From Phytophthora quininea (Eukaryota; Oomycota; Peronosporomycetes; Peronosporales; Peronosporaceae): DNA of 55,863 bases. This document shows positions 1 to 9,953 of the stretch, in pieces. Within the stretch, counting starts at the first letter, position 1. Every line of letters begins with the position of its first letter. The stretch spans positions 1 to 55,863 of the forward strand of contig JAAVTG010000772.1 in the NCBI GenBank assembly GCA_011947345.1, in the 5' to 3' direction. The notes beneath the pieces were generated by a model that did not search any database, was not told the origin of the DNA, and saw nothing but the letters and a program-made list of their open reading frames with translations. A program made the translations under genes and the position numbers.

Positions 1-538
1 GTCCATCCTCCAGGGATCTCAGTCGAGACCACACTGCGTATCCAGCAGGCTCGCTCGAATATGCAGCATGTTCACAAGAGTTCCCACCACTTTGAGATTC
101 TCTCCATGCCTCGGGGTCGACGTTCGACTGAGGTCGAAAAGCAGCAGCGTTCGGTGACTATGGAGACCCAAGCTAACTCTGCCTTGTCTTGATTTTGTGG
201 ACAGCAGAGGACACCCACTACCTTGAGGGCTTTAATGATACTCTATGCGCGGCAGATGTTCGACGCGAAAGCGAGCGGCGGTGGCGAGGTGAGTAAGTTA
301 TGAGGAATGCGCGTGTGGCTTGGCAACACGTTTGACAATGGCCACTTAGGACCGAGCTGCAGTCGTCGCTACGAGCGCGGTCGCCGACAACAAGAGCACG
401 CACCGAGACCACCTCAAGCTGTACGAAGAGATCCACAAAGCTGCGTCTCAACAGCGCGCTCAAAGCTGCTCCGTTCACAGATTCCAAACCCCACACGAGA
501 TTCAAGGAAATAAAATGCATTTACAATTTTTTTATTGA
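1..538 (+). CDS. Hypothetical protein, 3' part of a spliced gene
   Basis: The 5' end lies outside the window. One reading frame stays open across three exons, 1-153, 205-288 and 350-538, all joined in phase 0. The first intron (154-204) has a GCTAACT branch-like site and ends ACAG. The second (289-349) has a consensus GTGAGT donor and a CTTAG acceptor. The last exon contains the charged stretch LKLYEEIHKAASQQRAQ and ends in TGA at 536-538. I recognise no domain. Its 3' end overlaps the stop of the convergent gene on the other strand by 7 bp. The frame is supported by splice logic only, so the first intron is uncertain. Confidence 0.5.
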
Positions 539-1164
539 AATGGCAACGCGTCGACCGCGTGTTCTAGCAGCAGGTTGTTGGTGATGCTCGAGTGGGTGAT
601 CAGCTCCTTCAGTCGCGCCATTAACGGGTCCACCTCGTCCGCCCAGGGTTTCATAAAGCACTTGTTGTCGGCCCTTCGCAGCTCCCAGTTGGAGACCCAC
701 TTGGCCGCTGTGTTCGAGAGCTCGCGGTTGATCGACACCTGCGTCATGAGGTATCGCCTCTGGGTGGCTCGTCCGTCCGTCAGCAGCATTTCGTCTTGTA
801 GTGTCTGGATGGCGTGGTGAGTGTACTGCACTCGACCACTGAGCATGAAGACCATCACCTTGAGGCCTTGGATGAAGACGACGCACTCGTTCTGGTGAGT
901 CAACTGCAGACACAGCCCCAGTCATCCGTCTGCCGCGTCTCACTAGCAAGGCAGCATGCAATAGCTCACCTTCTTTTTCTCGCGAGACTTTTTGTCGTAG
1001 CCTTTTTGCTTCTCGCGTTCGACCGGCGATTTGATGCGCTTGCAGGTGACAGCCTGTGGATCTTCAGAGACCGCATCCAGCGCTTTGATCTCGTCCATCG
1101 TGCCGTCCAAGTCGATCTCCTCGAGGAACTCTGCGATGATGGACAAGTCGACTTCCGAAGTCAT
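532..1164 (-). CDS. Hypothetical oomycete protein, two exons
   Basis: Exons run 1164-970 and 903-532. The 66-nt intron starts GTGAGC and ends CTGCAG, giving a phase-0 junction and a 188-aa product. The N-terminal half is acidic (EFLEEIDLDGTMDEIKALD) and is followed by a lysine-rich stretch (REKQKGYDKKSREKKK). The C-terminal half (VVFIQGLKVMVFMLSGRVQY, then a Trp-containing helical region ending ALPFQ) looks like a folded domain that I do not recognise. The start ATG at 1164 lies about 30 nt downstream of a good oomycete initiator, which supports this start. No signal peptide or membrane segment is visible. Confidence 0.7.
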
Positions 1165-1186
1165 GATAGGAGCGTGATACGAAGGC

Positions 1187-1201
1187 GTTTGGGGAATGAA
1201 C
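1187..1201 (-). promoter_or_regulatory. Oomycete Inr-type core promoter
   Basis: On the minus strand the sequence is GTTCATTCCCCAAAC. It matches the oomycete initiator core TCATTYY followed by a CAW start of the flanking element. It sits 23-37 nt upstream of the ATG at 1164, the usual short 5' leader in these organisms. Confidence 0.5.
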
Positions 1202-1545
1202 TGCTAGCTGCAGCCCCCCAGTGAGTTTTCGGTCGCCGCCAGATGAACCGACAGGTGCAGCCAAGACCCAAGCGGCCCCTCTCGTCGCAGTGGCACCTTC
1301 GTCGCGTCGTCTTGACCCGCTGCAGCTTCCACGACGACGAGTCCACACGATTCGAGGCGCGTCTGTGATCTGTCGAACAACTCTGCGAGTCAAGCGCAAC
1401 CGACACGACGACCGACGACCAACGAAAGACTCGTCTGCTGGAGGACGCTGGAAGGTCTCCAGTAGTTAAACAGCAACACGTCAGCTTCAGCTGCACCGTA
1501 GTGTGTCCTCCAAGTTCATCATGTTAAACGGGAGCACAGCTATCC
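1202..1545. other. Intergenic, no gene seen
   Basis: This stretch lies between the 5' end of the minus-strand gene starting at 1164 and the 3' end of the minus-strand coiled-coil gene. The frames open here have arginine-rich composition without domain character, and I see no RNA gene. Confidence 0.4.
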
Positions 1546-2046
1546 TTACAGGCGGACGATCTCCATCTTCCGCTGCTTGTTGACCAGCAGCGTCTTCTTC
1601 TCCTGGTCCACTTGCTCTTGGCACTGTTTCAACGCCTCTGCATCCGCCACACTCTTCAGAGCCTTCAACAGTTCCTCAAACTTGGTCTGCGCCGCCTCCT
1701 GCTCTTGCTGCTGCTGTGTCATCTCTCGCTGCAGTGCGTCCAGCTGCTGCTTCTTGGCTGCAAGTTGGGACTGCAGTTGGTCCGTCGAGTGGCTGCTAAT
1801 GACAGAGGTAGAAGCCTCTTGGTGGACGCCACCCAGCAGCTCTCTAGTCCATTGTGCCGTCTCCTGATGCCGCTCGAACGCGCGACGGCGGGTCGCGCGC
1901 AGCTGCTGCCTGGCCTCGCGGGAGAGCTCCAGCGGCGTGTTGCTCACGGGGGCACGGGACCTGCGGGGCGCGCGACGTGCACCTGCTGTAGCGGCATCGC
2001 TATCATGGGCATTGGCACGTTCATGGTTGTGTTGATGTGTGTTCAT
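1546..2046 (-). CDS. Hypothetical coiled-coil protein
   Basis: Single exon, 166 aa, stop TAA at 1546-1548. The N-terminal third is disordered and basic (ATAGARRAPRRSRAPVS). The C-terminal two thirds is a Gln/Glu/Lys/Leu-rich heptad region typical of a coiled coil (LAAKKQQLDALQREMTQQQQ onward to KKTLLVNKQRKMEIVRL). An in-frame ATG seven codons upstream (2067) is possible; 2046 is chosen because the upstream codons add an unrelated hydrophobic stub. No catalytic motif is present. A structural or scaffolding role is only an inference from the coiled coil. Confidence 0.65.
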   Translation of the reverse strand: MNTHQHNHERANAHDSDAATAGARRAPRRSRAPVSNTPLELSREARQQLRATRRRAFERHQETAQWTRELLGGVHQEASTSVISSHSTDQLQSQLAAKKQQLDALQREMTQQQQEQEAAQTKFEELLKALKSVADAEALKQCQEQVDQEKKTLLVNKQRKMEIVRL

Positions 2047-2374
2047 TAGAAATAGCGGTAGCATCATTTAACGACGTTTCACTAGATTTCAAGAAGCATT
2101 TCGACGCATACTTTATCTCTGTGTTCACAAGTCGCAGGAAAACTTCAACACTCTCAGTTGCCCACGGGGTCTGGAACGACGGCCGTGTCTGCCAAGGCAA
2201 CACGAAATTTCCGCAGGTTACATTGCAAGCCGAATTCCCGGTCGACGGTGGCTTAGCGCCGCAGACATCAGCCAACTAGACACAGTCGCCAGACTTACCA
2301 TTCTGCACGCTGCGTGATGGTGCTGCTCAAGCGCCACCCAGGACTACGATCGTTGAAATCTTGTACTGTCAGCG
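2047..2374. other. Divergent intergenic region
   Basis: This region separates the start of the minus-strand coiled-coil gene from the start of the plus-strand gene at 2375, so it must hold both promoters. A strict Inr match was not found. An 80-codon open frame inside it (2037-2279, +) overlaps the opposite gene's start and has no recognisable features. Confidence 0.35.
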
Positions 2375-2672
2375 ATGGCGATCGGTTCACCGCAAGCTAC
2401 AAATGTGTCACCGACTCCTGGACTCCAGTACATTTTCTGCTTGAGGATATCGAAGCTGTTGAACCGCTTCACGTACGAGCTGTACGATGTGAGAGCCGCT
2501 CCGCTCAACCCTCCGCCTGGTGCCCCCAGCAACTCGTCACGCTGTTGATCTTCAGTGGCGAAACCAGCAGGCTCATGTCGTTACATTCGACACGAGTGTG
2601 TGCTCGGGCTTCTTCGCAATGCAGAATTGCCAGCTGCGTTCCCAGATCCCCAGACAACGACTGACATCATGA
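2375..2672 (+). CDS. Short hypothetical protein, two exons
   Basis: Exon 1 (2375-2488) encodes an N-terminus with PQATNVSPTPGLQYIFCLRI. A 67-nt intron (2489-2555, GTGAGA...TTCAG) removes an in-frame TGA. Exon 2 runs to TGA at 2670-2672, giving about 76 aa. A second frame downstream of the acceptor (ending in DIMMLARYLRP) is also open and protein-like, so a missing base cannot be excluded. The chosen frame has more G/C third positions. I do not recognise the family. Confidence 0.4.
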
Positions 2673-2836
2673 TGCTAGCGCGTTATCTTCGCCCCTGAGC
2701 TCCAATCCCACGAGGCTGAACAGGCTAGTGATTCAGATGGTCTGCTTGCACGGATGGGTATCTCATGTACTTCATCCAGTTTAACGTTTTTGCCTACGTT
2801 TCTCAAGTAGTCTCACGTCGCAGACCAACTTCAACT

Positions 2837-5800
2837 TTAGCTGACGTTGATGCGTACGTGCATGATAAGGTGTCCTCCGGCTGGAGAGCGAGGAATCCAC
2901 AGTAGTAAGGAGCCACCACCAGACCCAGGAAGACCAAAGAGTCCAGGACGCCAGCGGTCCAAGTACATGGTCTTGTCTTCCAGCTCGGGGATCATGGCTG
3001 TCCACTGGACGGTGTCACCAGCACCGACGTCCACCTCGGCGTATGTGTCACCACCGGAATGCACCACCACCGTCACGTCTTTCGTGTCGGTGCTCTCGAA
3101 GATAAGCGTAGCGACCCCGTCACCCGACTTGGTCCACGTACCGTAGCTGCCTTCAAACGCTTCGTCGACGGTGGTGAGTCCCAGTGCTTCGTACAGCGTT
3201 CCGTCGTCGATTTCCCGAGGAACGCCGTAGGACCGCACGTTGGCTGGACAAATTCCGCAGCCAAAGCAGCAAGACCCGTCGGATCGAATGTTGAGATGAT
3301 GGTGAGCCCCATATTCGCGATGGAAAGCATGTAGTCGTCGGCGGACACGGACTTGCCCAAATCGGTCTGCGCTGTCTCGACCAACTGGTCCAAGATGACA
3401 CCGAAGGTTTTACGCAGCAGGTCGCGCGTCTGGTAGGCCGTCTCTGTCGTCTTGGAAGTCAACAGCTCGCCCATGCAATTGTTGGTGACAGTGGGGATGT
3501 CGTTGAGCGCGGTGGGGGACCTGCTGATGTTGACTCGAATGTCGTTGATGGGGATATCTGGCGTGGCTTGGCGGATGCTGCTCACGGCAATAATGACACG
3601 GTCAGTGAGTCGTTTGAGCTCATACCCGCAGCTCGTGTTCTTATCCATGAGCTCCTGAAGATCGGACACCTGCATTTCTGCATCGTCGACATTCATCGAT
3701 CCTGTCAGGAATTTCATAAAGCTGCCGGCGTCGCTGAGAATGTCGTCGCCGTTGGTGACGACCTCCTTCACTGCACTCTCGGCCATCTTGATGATCTTAT
3801 CAGCGAACTTGGCGCCAGCAGGGACAGGAATGCCAAGACAAGTGCAGATTGCCACTGGTAAATCGACCAGCACGACATCGGACTGGTAGGCCACATCGAG
3901 CAGCTCTTCCGTCGAACTTTGAGGACCTGTCATCTTTTGGTTGCGCATGTATCTGTTAAGGGATTTAGCGACCGAAATGATGTTGGCTGCGCACATGATA
4001 ATCAACTTGGCGGTCTTGAAGGCGACAAGAATTTTACCAAACACACCACCAGTAGCTGCGTTGAGAGCAACCGAGACGACGGCGAAGATCTTGCTGAGCG
4101 TCGCCATGACACAATTATCGTTCTGTCGAAGACATTCCCGTCCGCAGGAAACAGGGTAGGCAAGCGGACACTGAGTGATGCAGTCATCGTCGTCCTTGCC
4201 GTATCCCAATGGGCAGATTTCGTTGCCGTTGTAAGGTTGAGTTTTCCGGTAGCAAGCTTTGTCGGTAGCATCGCCAATTGTTGGGCCCACCCAGTTGCGG
4301 ATGGTGGTGCCATAGGTGCCGTCACCAGTACCCTTTTCATCCTTGAGCGGCACGGACTTGGCGCCGATTCGTGTCCAAATCGCCCCCAACTGATCGATCT
4401 CGTCACCGTTGCGGCCGAAAAAGCCGCTGAGTTGGAATCCCTCAGGCGCTTCGACCGTGCCTTTCTTGTCGGTAGGACTCCCTGCAGAGAGAGTATTGCC
4501 CCTGTTTGTAGTAAACGCAATGTAGAACACACGAGTGTGTTTTATACTTGTCCCAGTGAGCCTCGATCGACTTAATGTACTCTCCAGGACCAAACGTGAG
4601 CGTGTTCTCCGTTCCGCCAGTCCCACCGTGTGTTAAACTTCTTTTAACTGGCGTGGCAACTTGCAAAGTCACTGCATCTACTCGTTCACCAGCACGGATC
4701 GTGATCGAACTCATCGTTTGCTCGAGATAGATGAGATTGATGTCGGAGAATGCGTTTCCGTGAGGTCCACCCAGCGGAGCACTGAGTCGGATGTCTTCGT
4801 CAGTAAGTAGAGGGGGAGCGTTGGCTTAGGCTCCACCTTTTCAATGCTCGTCCAAATCAAACCGAGCTTGTCAATTTCGTCGCCATTTCGACCGAAGAAC
4901 CCGCCGAGTTGATATCCGTCAGGTGCTATTACCGAGCTTCTCTCACCAGTTGTGCCGCCTGCTTCGACGAAATTGCCCTTGTTGGTGGTGAATTTCAAGT
5001 AGAAGATTCGTGTACGCCCTCGTTTCTGACCAACGTTAATATCCATAGCGGTGATGTATTCGCCTTCACCAAGAGTGAGTTTGTTGTCGGTGCCACCCGT
5101 TCCTCCATGCGTTAGAACAATCGGAGAAGGCGCCGTAATTTCCAACGAGAGACCGTCAATTCGCTCGCCAGCTCGAATTGTAAGAGACGCCACTTTTTGC
5201 TGAGAAATAGCGGACGGTTGATCCGAGAACTGCTCGCCGTGAGGTCCACCGAAAGCTTCGCTCAATTTGATGCCCGCGATTGTCGGTGCTGGCTCCGGTG
5301 CTTCCGAACCGGAGCCGTCTTCTGTTATTGGCGCTATTGGGGCAGCTGGAGCCACTGGTGTTGTCGATCCGCCTTCGGGGACTTGAATAGTAGCTGTCGC
5401 CGTTCCCGATCCCGATGTAGGAGCTTGAATCGTTGAGTCTGTCGAGCCCGATAAATCGGCAGGCACAACCGTTCCTAAAGGCCCCTCCAGTGGTTCAATA
5501 CTCGTCCAGATCGCGCCTAACAAGTCGATCTCGTTTCCGTCACGGCCGTGAAATCCGCTCAATTGGTAACCTTCAGGTGCAGTCACCTTGCCAATATTTT
5601 CAGTGGGGCTTCCTGCAGATAATGTTTTCCCGCACTCGTCCCGAAGCTGAGGTAGAAAATCCTTGTGTGACTGTCCTTCTCCTCCCAGTGCGCCTCCATC
5701 GACGTGATGTGGTCCCCAGGGTCAAGTGTTAACGTGTTTTCCTCTCCACCTTCACCACCGTGCGTCAAACTCATCCCCGACCCCGTTACTGTGGTAATTT

Positions 5801-5996
5801 TTATGGCAAGTCCGTCGACACGCTTGCCAGCACGAACTGTGATGCTGTTCACCGTCATTCCAGGAGCCACCGAAGCCTCGTCCGAGAAGACAGTGCCATG
5901 AGGTCCGCCGAATGTCTCGCTTAACTGCACGCCTTCTTTCTGAGCGACAACGCTGTGGAAGACGACAAATGCTAGAAACCCCAGCAGTATCCCCAT
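2837..5996 (-). CDS. Secreted protein with three jacalin-like lectin domains
   Basis: The start at 5996 gives a clear signal peptide (MGILLGFLAFVVFHSVVAQ). Three jacalin-type beta-prism repeats follow. Each opens GGPHG, has an ITIRAGERVD-type strand and an LTHGGTGG loop, and ends GFFGRNGDEIDxLGxIWTSI. The first two are separated by a Ser/Thr/Pro/Ala linker. The C-terminal part (about 480 residues) has a Cys-rich start (CPLGYGKDDDDCITQCP), hydrophobic helices and a beta-rich end around GDTYAEVDVGAG; I do not recognise it as a named domain. Jacalin domains bind carbohydrate, so a secreted lectin role at the cell surface or host interface is inferred. Four frame breaks occur, near 5625-5631, 4812-4816, 4540-4543 and 3215-3217. 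Three are a missing base and one an extra base, all at short homopolymers. Full length would be about 1050 aa. Confidence 0.75.
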
Positions 5997-6552
5997 CGTA
6001 CGTGGCTTGTTACTCGCCACCACAAATCTTTGCAAGTGGTCGAAAGTAAACGCTTTGGAAGGCGCAGAAGCCCGCAAACGTAACGATCATCGTTCCTCTC
6101 GAGACCAAGACTTGCCGTAATCGAAGATGCTGATGGTTGCTGTGCATCGTCAACGATGTGACTAAAATATTAACACTGCCTTCCAGTATTAAATCTCGAT
6201 GGTCGGGGAGCCAGCACGAAGTCAGGAGCAAAGCGAGATCGGTAGACGACGGTAACCTGACGACATCTTGCCGCTGTTCAACCACTAGCGGAACGGCCCA
6301 CCGCCAACTGGTGGCTCGGAAGAGCGATTAGCAGTGGCTTTTACTGCGCCATAGGCAGCATTGACAACGTGACTGGCCGGATCGGAGATCAATTGCTTCT
6401 CTTGTGTAGCTTCCGCGACGGACAACAACGAGCAAAACAGCTCAATCTGCCAGACCAGATTCCCCCTTCTTTTACTCAGAATCAGACTCAGACTCTGATC
6501 AAAATCTGATTCAATGGCTCAATCTTCAAGATCGATTCCCCAAGAACGAAGG
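5997..6552. other. Divergent promoter region
   Basis: This region lies between the secreted lectin gene (-) and the protease gene (+). A partial initiator-like GCTCAATCT occurs at 6440-6448 on the plus strand, followed by a CT-rich leader. An in-frame upstream ATG at 6514 would add 13 residues in front of the protease signal peptide and is judged non-functional. No other gene is visible. Confidence 0.4.
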
Positions 6553-7941
6553 ATGAAGAGCTCGCTGCTGTGCGTCTCCGCACTGTGTCTCCTGCTGCCC
6601 GCCGCCACCGCGCAGACACGTGACTCCCTCTCCCAAGTGTTCGGCGACAGCGAGGCCTCCTGCCATGGTTACACGAGCAAGGACGCGTGCGTAAAGAACC
6701 ACTGCGCCTGGTGCGAGTGCGCGGCCGTGCCGTCGTCCTGCTACACGACGGAGGAGGCGGATCAGCTGCCTCCCGCCGTGTTCCAGTGTGAAAAGGAGAA
6801 TATTCTCGATTGGGCGCTGACGGAGGTGCAGTCAGCAGCTAAAAGGGCTGAGTTAGCGAAAATTGATACATCGTTGTCTGTATGCAGACCCCGTCGTCGT
6901 CGGAGCAGCTCAACAGCCTCTTTGAAGCCTGGAAGGCCGAGCACGACAAGAGCTACGACTCTCCCATTCAAAACGAGCTCAGACGCGGCGTCTTTGAAGT
7001 CAACGCGCGCTCTGTGGCGAGGCACAACCGCCAGAGCGACAAGAGCTTCACGATGGAGCTCAACCAGTTCGCTGACACCACTTGGTAGAGCTCTAGAGAT
7101 GGGGTGTTAAGTTTTGGGGCTGATTCAAGTACGTGCTGCTGATTTAGGGACGAGTTCCAGCACTGGTATCTGGGCGCGCCGCAGTCCTGCTCGGCGACAG
7201 AGTCGAACGACGTGATGTACGGAGACGTCCCGAACCAGAAAGACTGGCGAGCGGAAGGAATGGTCTCGCCAGTGAAGAATCAGGGCAAGTGCGGCTCCTG
7301 CTGGACGTTCTCCACGACGGGGTGTCTAGAGAGCCACACGAAACTCAAGCACGGCGAGTTCACGATCCTGTCGGAGCAAAACTTGCTGGACTGCGCACAG
7401 AACTTCGACAACCACGGCTGCAATGGCGGCCTGCCGTCGCACGCCTTTGAGTACGTCAAGTTCAACGGAGGACTGGACACGGAGGATGTGAGTTCTGTCT
7501 TATTCGACTTGATTGTAGTCGTTTATTAATTGTTGGTATTGCAAGACTTACCCATACGAAGCCAAGGAAGGTAAATGCAAGTTCAACACGTACCACGTGG
7601 GCGTCCAAGTGAGCGACGTGGTGAACGTTACGGCTCGTAATGAGAAGGAGCTAAAGGCCGCAGTGGGCTCTGCTGGCCCCGTGAGTGTCGCCTTCCAGGT
7701 AGTGTCGGACTTTCGTTTCTACAAGTCTGGCGTGTACGAGTCGACCGAGTGCCACTCGGGCGAGAAGGACGTGAACCACGCCGTGCTGGCCGTGGGCTAC
7801 GGCGTCGAGGACGGCAAGAAGCACTGGATCGTCAAGAACAGCTGGGGCGCGGAGTGGGGCATGCAGGGCTTCTTCCAGATCGCGCGCGACCGCAACATGT
7901 GCGGCGTGGCCGACTGCGCGTCGTACCCCGTCCTGGTGTGA
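6553..7941 (+). CDS. Papain-family (C1A) cysteine protease, secreted proenzyme
   Basis: Four exons, 6553-6825, 6888-7084, 7148-7487 and 7546-7941, give 401 aa with canonical GT-AG introns of 58-63 nt. In order there is a signal peptide ([20 protein letters not shown]), a Cys-rich insert with eight cysteines before the propeptide, an I29-type inhibitor prodomain ([25 protein letters not shown]), and the mature protease. The oxyanion Gln and catalytic Cys are in [14 protein letters not shown], the catalytic His in [13 protein letters not shown] and the catalytic Asn in [12 protein letters not shown]. All active-site residues are present. It probably acts as a secreted or vacuolar endopeptidase activated by propeptide removal. 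The Cys-rich segment ahead of I29 is the unusual part. No frame correction is needed. Confidence 0.9.
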
Positions 7942-8570
7942 GCCTTTCGCGCCCTTTGAGCCGAGCTCAGATTGCAAGGACAGCGTCATGCGGGCGTCAT
8001 CTTGTACGTGTATTCGTTTGCATGCTGGCGGTGATCACGATGAGGTGAAGTCACGTAGCGCCGCCGTCGGACAAGGAATAAGATTCTTCAAAAATGAACC
8101 CCGGAATTGATGTGCATCCGAAAGACATTCCGTCGTCGGCAAAACTCACCCCGACGGCGACGAAATCGCAGCAGCAATGCATCATTTCCTTGCAAGCCGT
8201 AATGCCAGTAGAGTACCGGCAAGCTCTGGCCGTGGGAAAAGGAAGGCCACTCGTTCACTGGCGATTTCCCCGCAATTGTCGCGACCAGCTCTGGCACCGT
8301 GTCTACAATACGATCCACTGCCAAAGTCACGCAGTTGCAGGCAAGTTTGGCGCTGCGCTTACGCGACGCTTGCACCTCCATTACGCCTGCTTGCCGTTGC
8401 CCATTGGCTTTCAGCGCGTGCCAGGTGCCAATTTCCATTCCGACTCCTTTTTGTGTATCTTTGTGTCCCGGATTCCGATCTTGTAGGACTGACGACCACT
8501 TATTATTTTGACGTCCTGCCCTTTCAGACCACAAGAGGATTTCGTCTGGCGGCCGCAGACTCTTCGCGTG
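7942..8570. other. Intergenic and probable 5' leader, no convincing gene
   Basis: Frames are open on both strands between about 8090 and 8530 but none has domain character or consistent GC3 bias. A short GTAGGA...CCCTTTCAG segment at about 8484-8526 may be a 5'-UTR intron of the downstream zinc transporter. Confidence 0.35.
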
Positions 8571-9763
8571 ATGCCTCGCAACTACAACAGCATGGACGAG
8601 AGCACGCCCTCAAGCCTGCGCCGCGATCGCTGGACCGCAAGGCCTCTCGCCGCATCCCGCTCACTGACAACGCCAAGCGCGCCCAGCGGAAGCTGCAGCT
8701 GGCGTGTCTCTGCTCGCTGCTCTTCATGTGCGCTGAGATCGTGGGCGGCTTCCTGGCCGGCAGTCTGGCCATCATGACGGACGCCGCCCACTTGCTGTCG
8801 GACGTGGCGGGCTTCTGCATCTCGCTGTTCGCCATCTGGGTCGGCACGCTGCCGGCCTCCAACCACCTGAGCTTCGGCTTCCAGCGCGCTGAGGTCATTG
8901 GCGCCGTCACGAGCGTGCTGGTCATTTGGGTGCTCACAGGAGTCTTGGTCTACGCGGCCGTCGAGCGATTCATGGAGTGTCTGCAGCCCAACCCGGAGGA
9001 GCACGTGAACGGCAAGCTCATGTTCATTGTGGCCTGCATCGGCCTGTTCGTCAACCTCATCTTGATGCAGATCTTGGGTCATGGTCACAGCCACGGAGGG
9101 GGCGGCCACGGCCACAGCCACGGAGGAGAGAGCCACGGACACGCTCACTCTCACGGCAGTAACACTTCTAGTAGTGACGAGGAACACAGCCACGGACATG
9201 GCCACAGTCATGGCCATGGCCACTCCCATGGAGATCTGGAGAATGGAGAGAAGAAGATTAAGAAGCTGGAGAACCTCAATATCCAGGCGGCCTATATCCA
9301 CGCTCTGGGAGACTTTATCCAGAGCGCAGGCGTGTGTGTCGCCGGCGGACTCATCTGGTACAAGCCCGAGTGGCAGATTGCCGACCCCATCGCCACCTTT
9401 GTCTTCTCGGTGCTGGTGCTCGGTACCACCATTGGCATTGTGAGGGACAGTATTCACGTGCTGATGGAGGGAACTCCCGAGGGCATTAACGCCGAGGAGA
9501 TCGAGCGTGGACTGCGCAACTGCTCGTCGGTGGAGGCTGTGCACGACCTTCACATCTGGTCGCTGAGTGCTGGGCTCCCGTCCCTCAGCGTGCACTTGGT
9601 GTCGGACGATGCTGAAACGGCTTTGCACGCGGCCCAGCGCTACCTCATTTCCAAGGGCATCAACCACACGACCATCCAGGTCGAAAAGCCCACGACGCTC
9701 TACCCGCGCGACTGCAACTCGGACTTGAAATGCGGCCAGGATTCGCCGAGCAACAGCGACTAG
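8571..9763 (+). CDS. Cation diffusion facilitator (ZnT/SLC30-like zinc transporter)
   Basis: The product resembles vesicular and endomembrane zinc/proton exchangers. Six hydrophobic segments are visible. The two metal-site motifs are TDAAHLLSD in the second and HALGD in the fifth segment. Between segments 4 and 5 is a long His-rich loop (HGHSHGGGGHGHSHGG, then HSHGHGHSHGHGHSHG) expected to bind zinc. A cytosolic C-terminal domain follows (VEAVHDLHIWSLSAG). The likely start is the ATG at 8571 (PRNYNSMDESTPSS), but this is one base out of frame with the transporter. A single missing base near 8629-8633 would join them into about 397 aa. The alternative, a start far upstream in the transporter frame, gives an unlikely low-complexity N-terminus. 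Substrate zinc is inferred from the His-rich loop and family. Confidence 0.88.
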
Positions 9764-9953
9764 ACTTGAGGAGTAACCTGGTGACTAGAGGAGAAGTGCA
9801 GTAGCCTCTGGAATGCTAAGGCACGAGGACATACATTGTCAATGGAGCATGAAAAACTATCGCCTGCTTCAGCATTTCTTGCCAAAATATGTGACGTGTG
9901 CAAGCAACAAAAACATTGAAAATTCAATCGAAAGTGCCAAAATACTAGAGACC

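Noticed and set aside
1221..1496. Open frames on both strands between the first minus-strand genes
   Set aside because: Arg/Ser-rich, no GC3 bias, no domains, and they cover the promoter of the gene starting at 1164.
8177..8570. N-terminal extension of the zinc transporter from an upstream ATG
   Set aside because: The extension is low in domain character and contains a likely 5'-UTR intron. A single missing base after the ATG at 8571 explains the data better.
8582..9667. 361-codon minus-strand frame
   Set aside because: Antisense shadow of the zinc transporter, with the His-rich loop read backwards.
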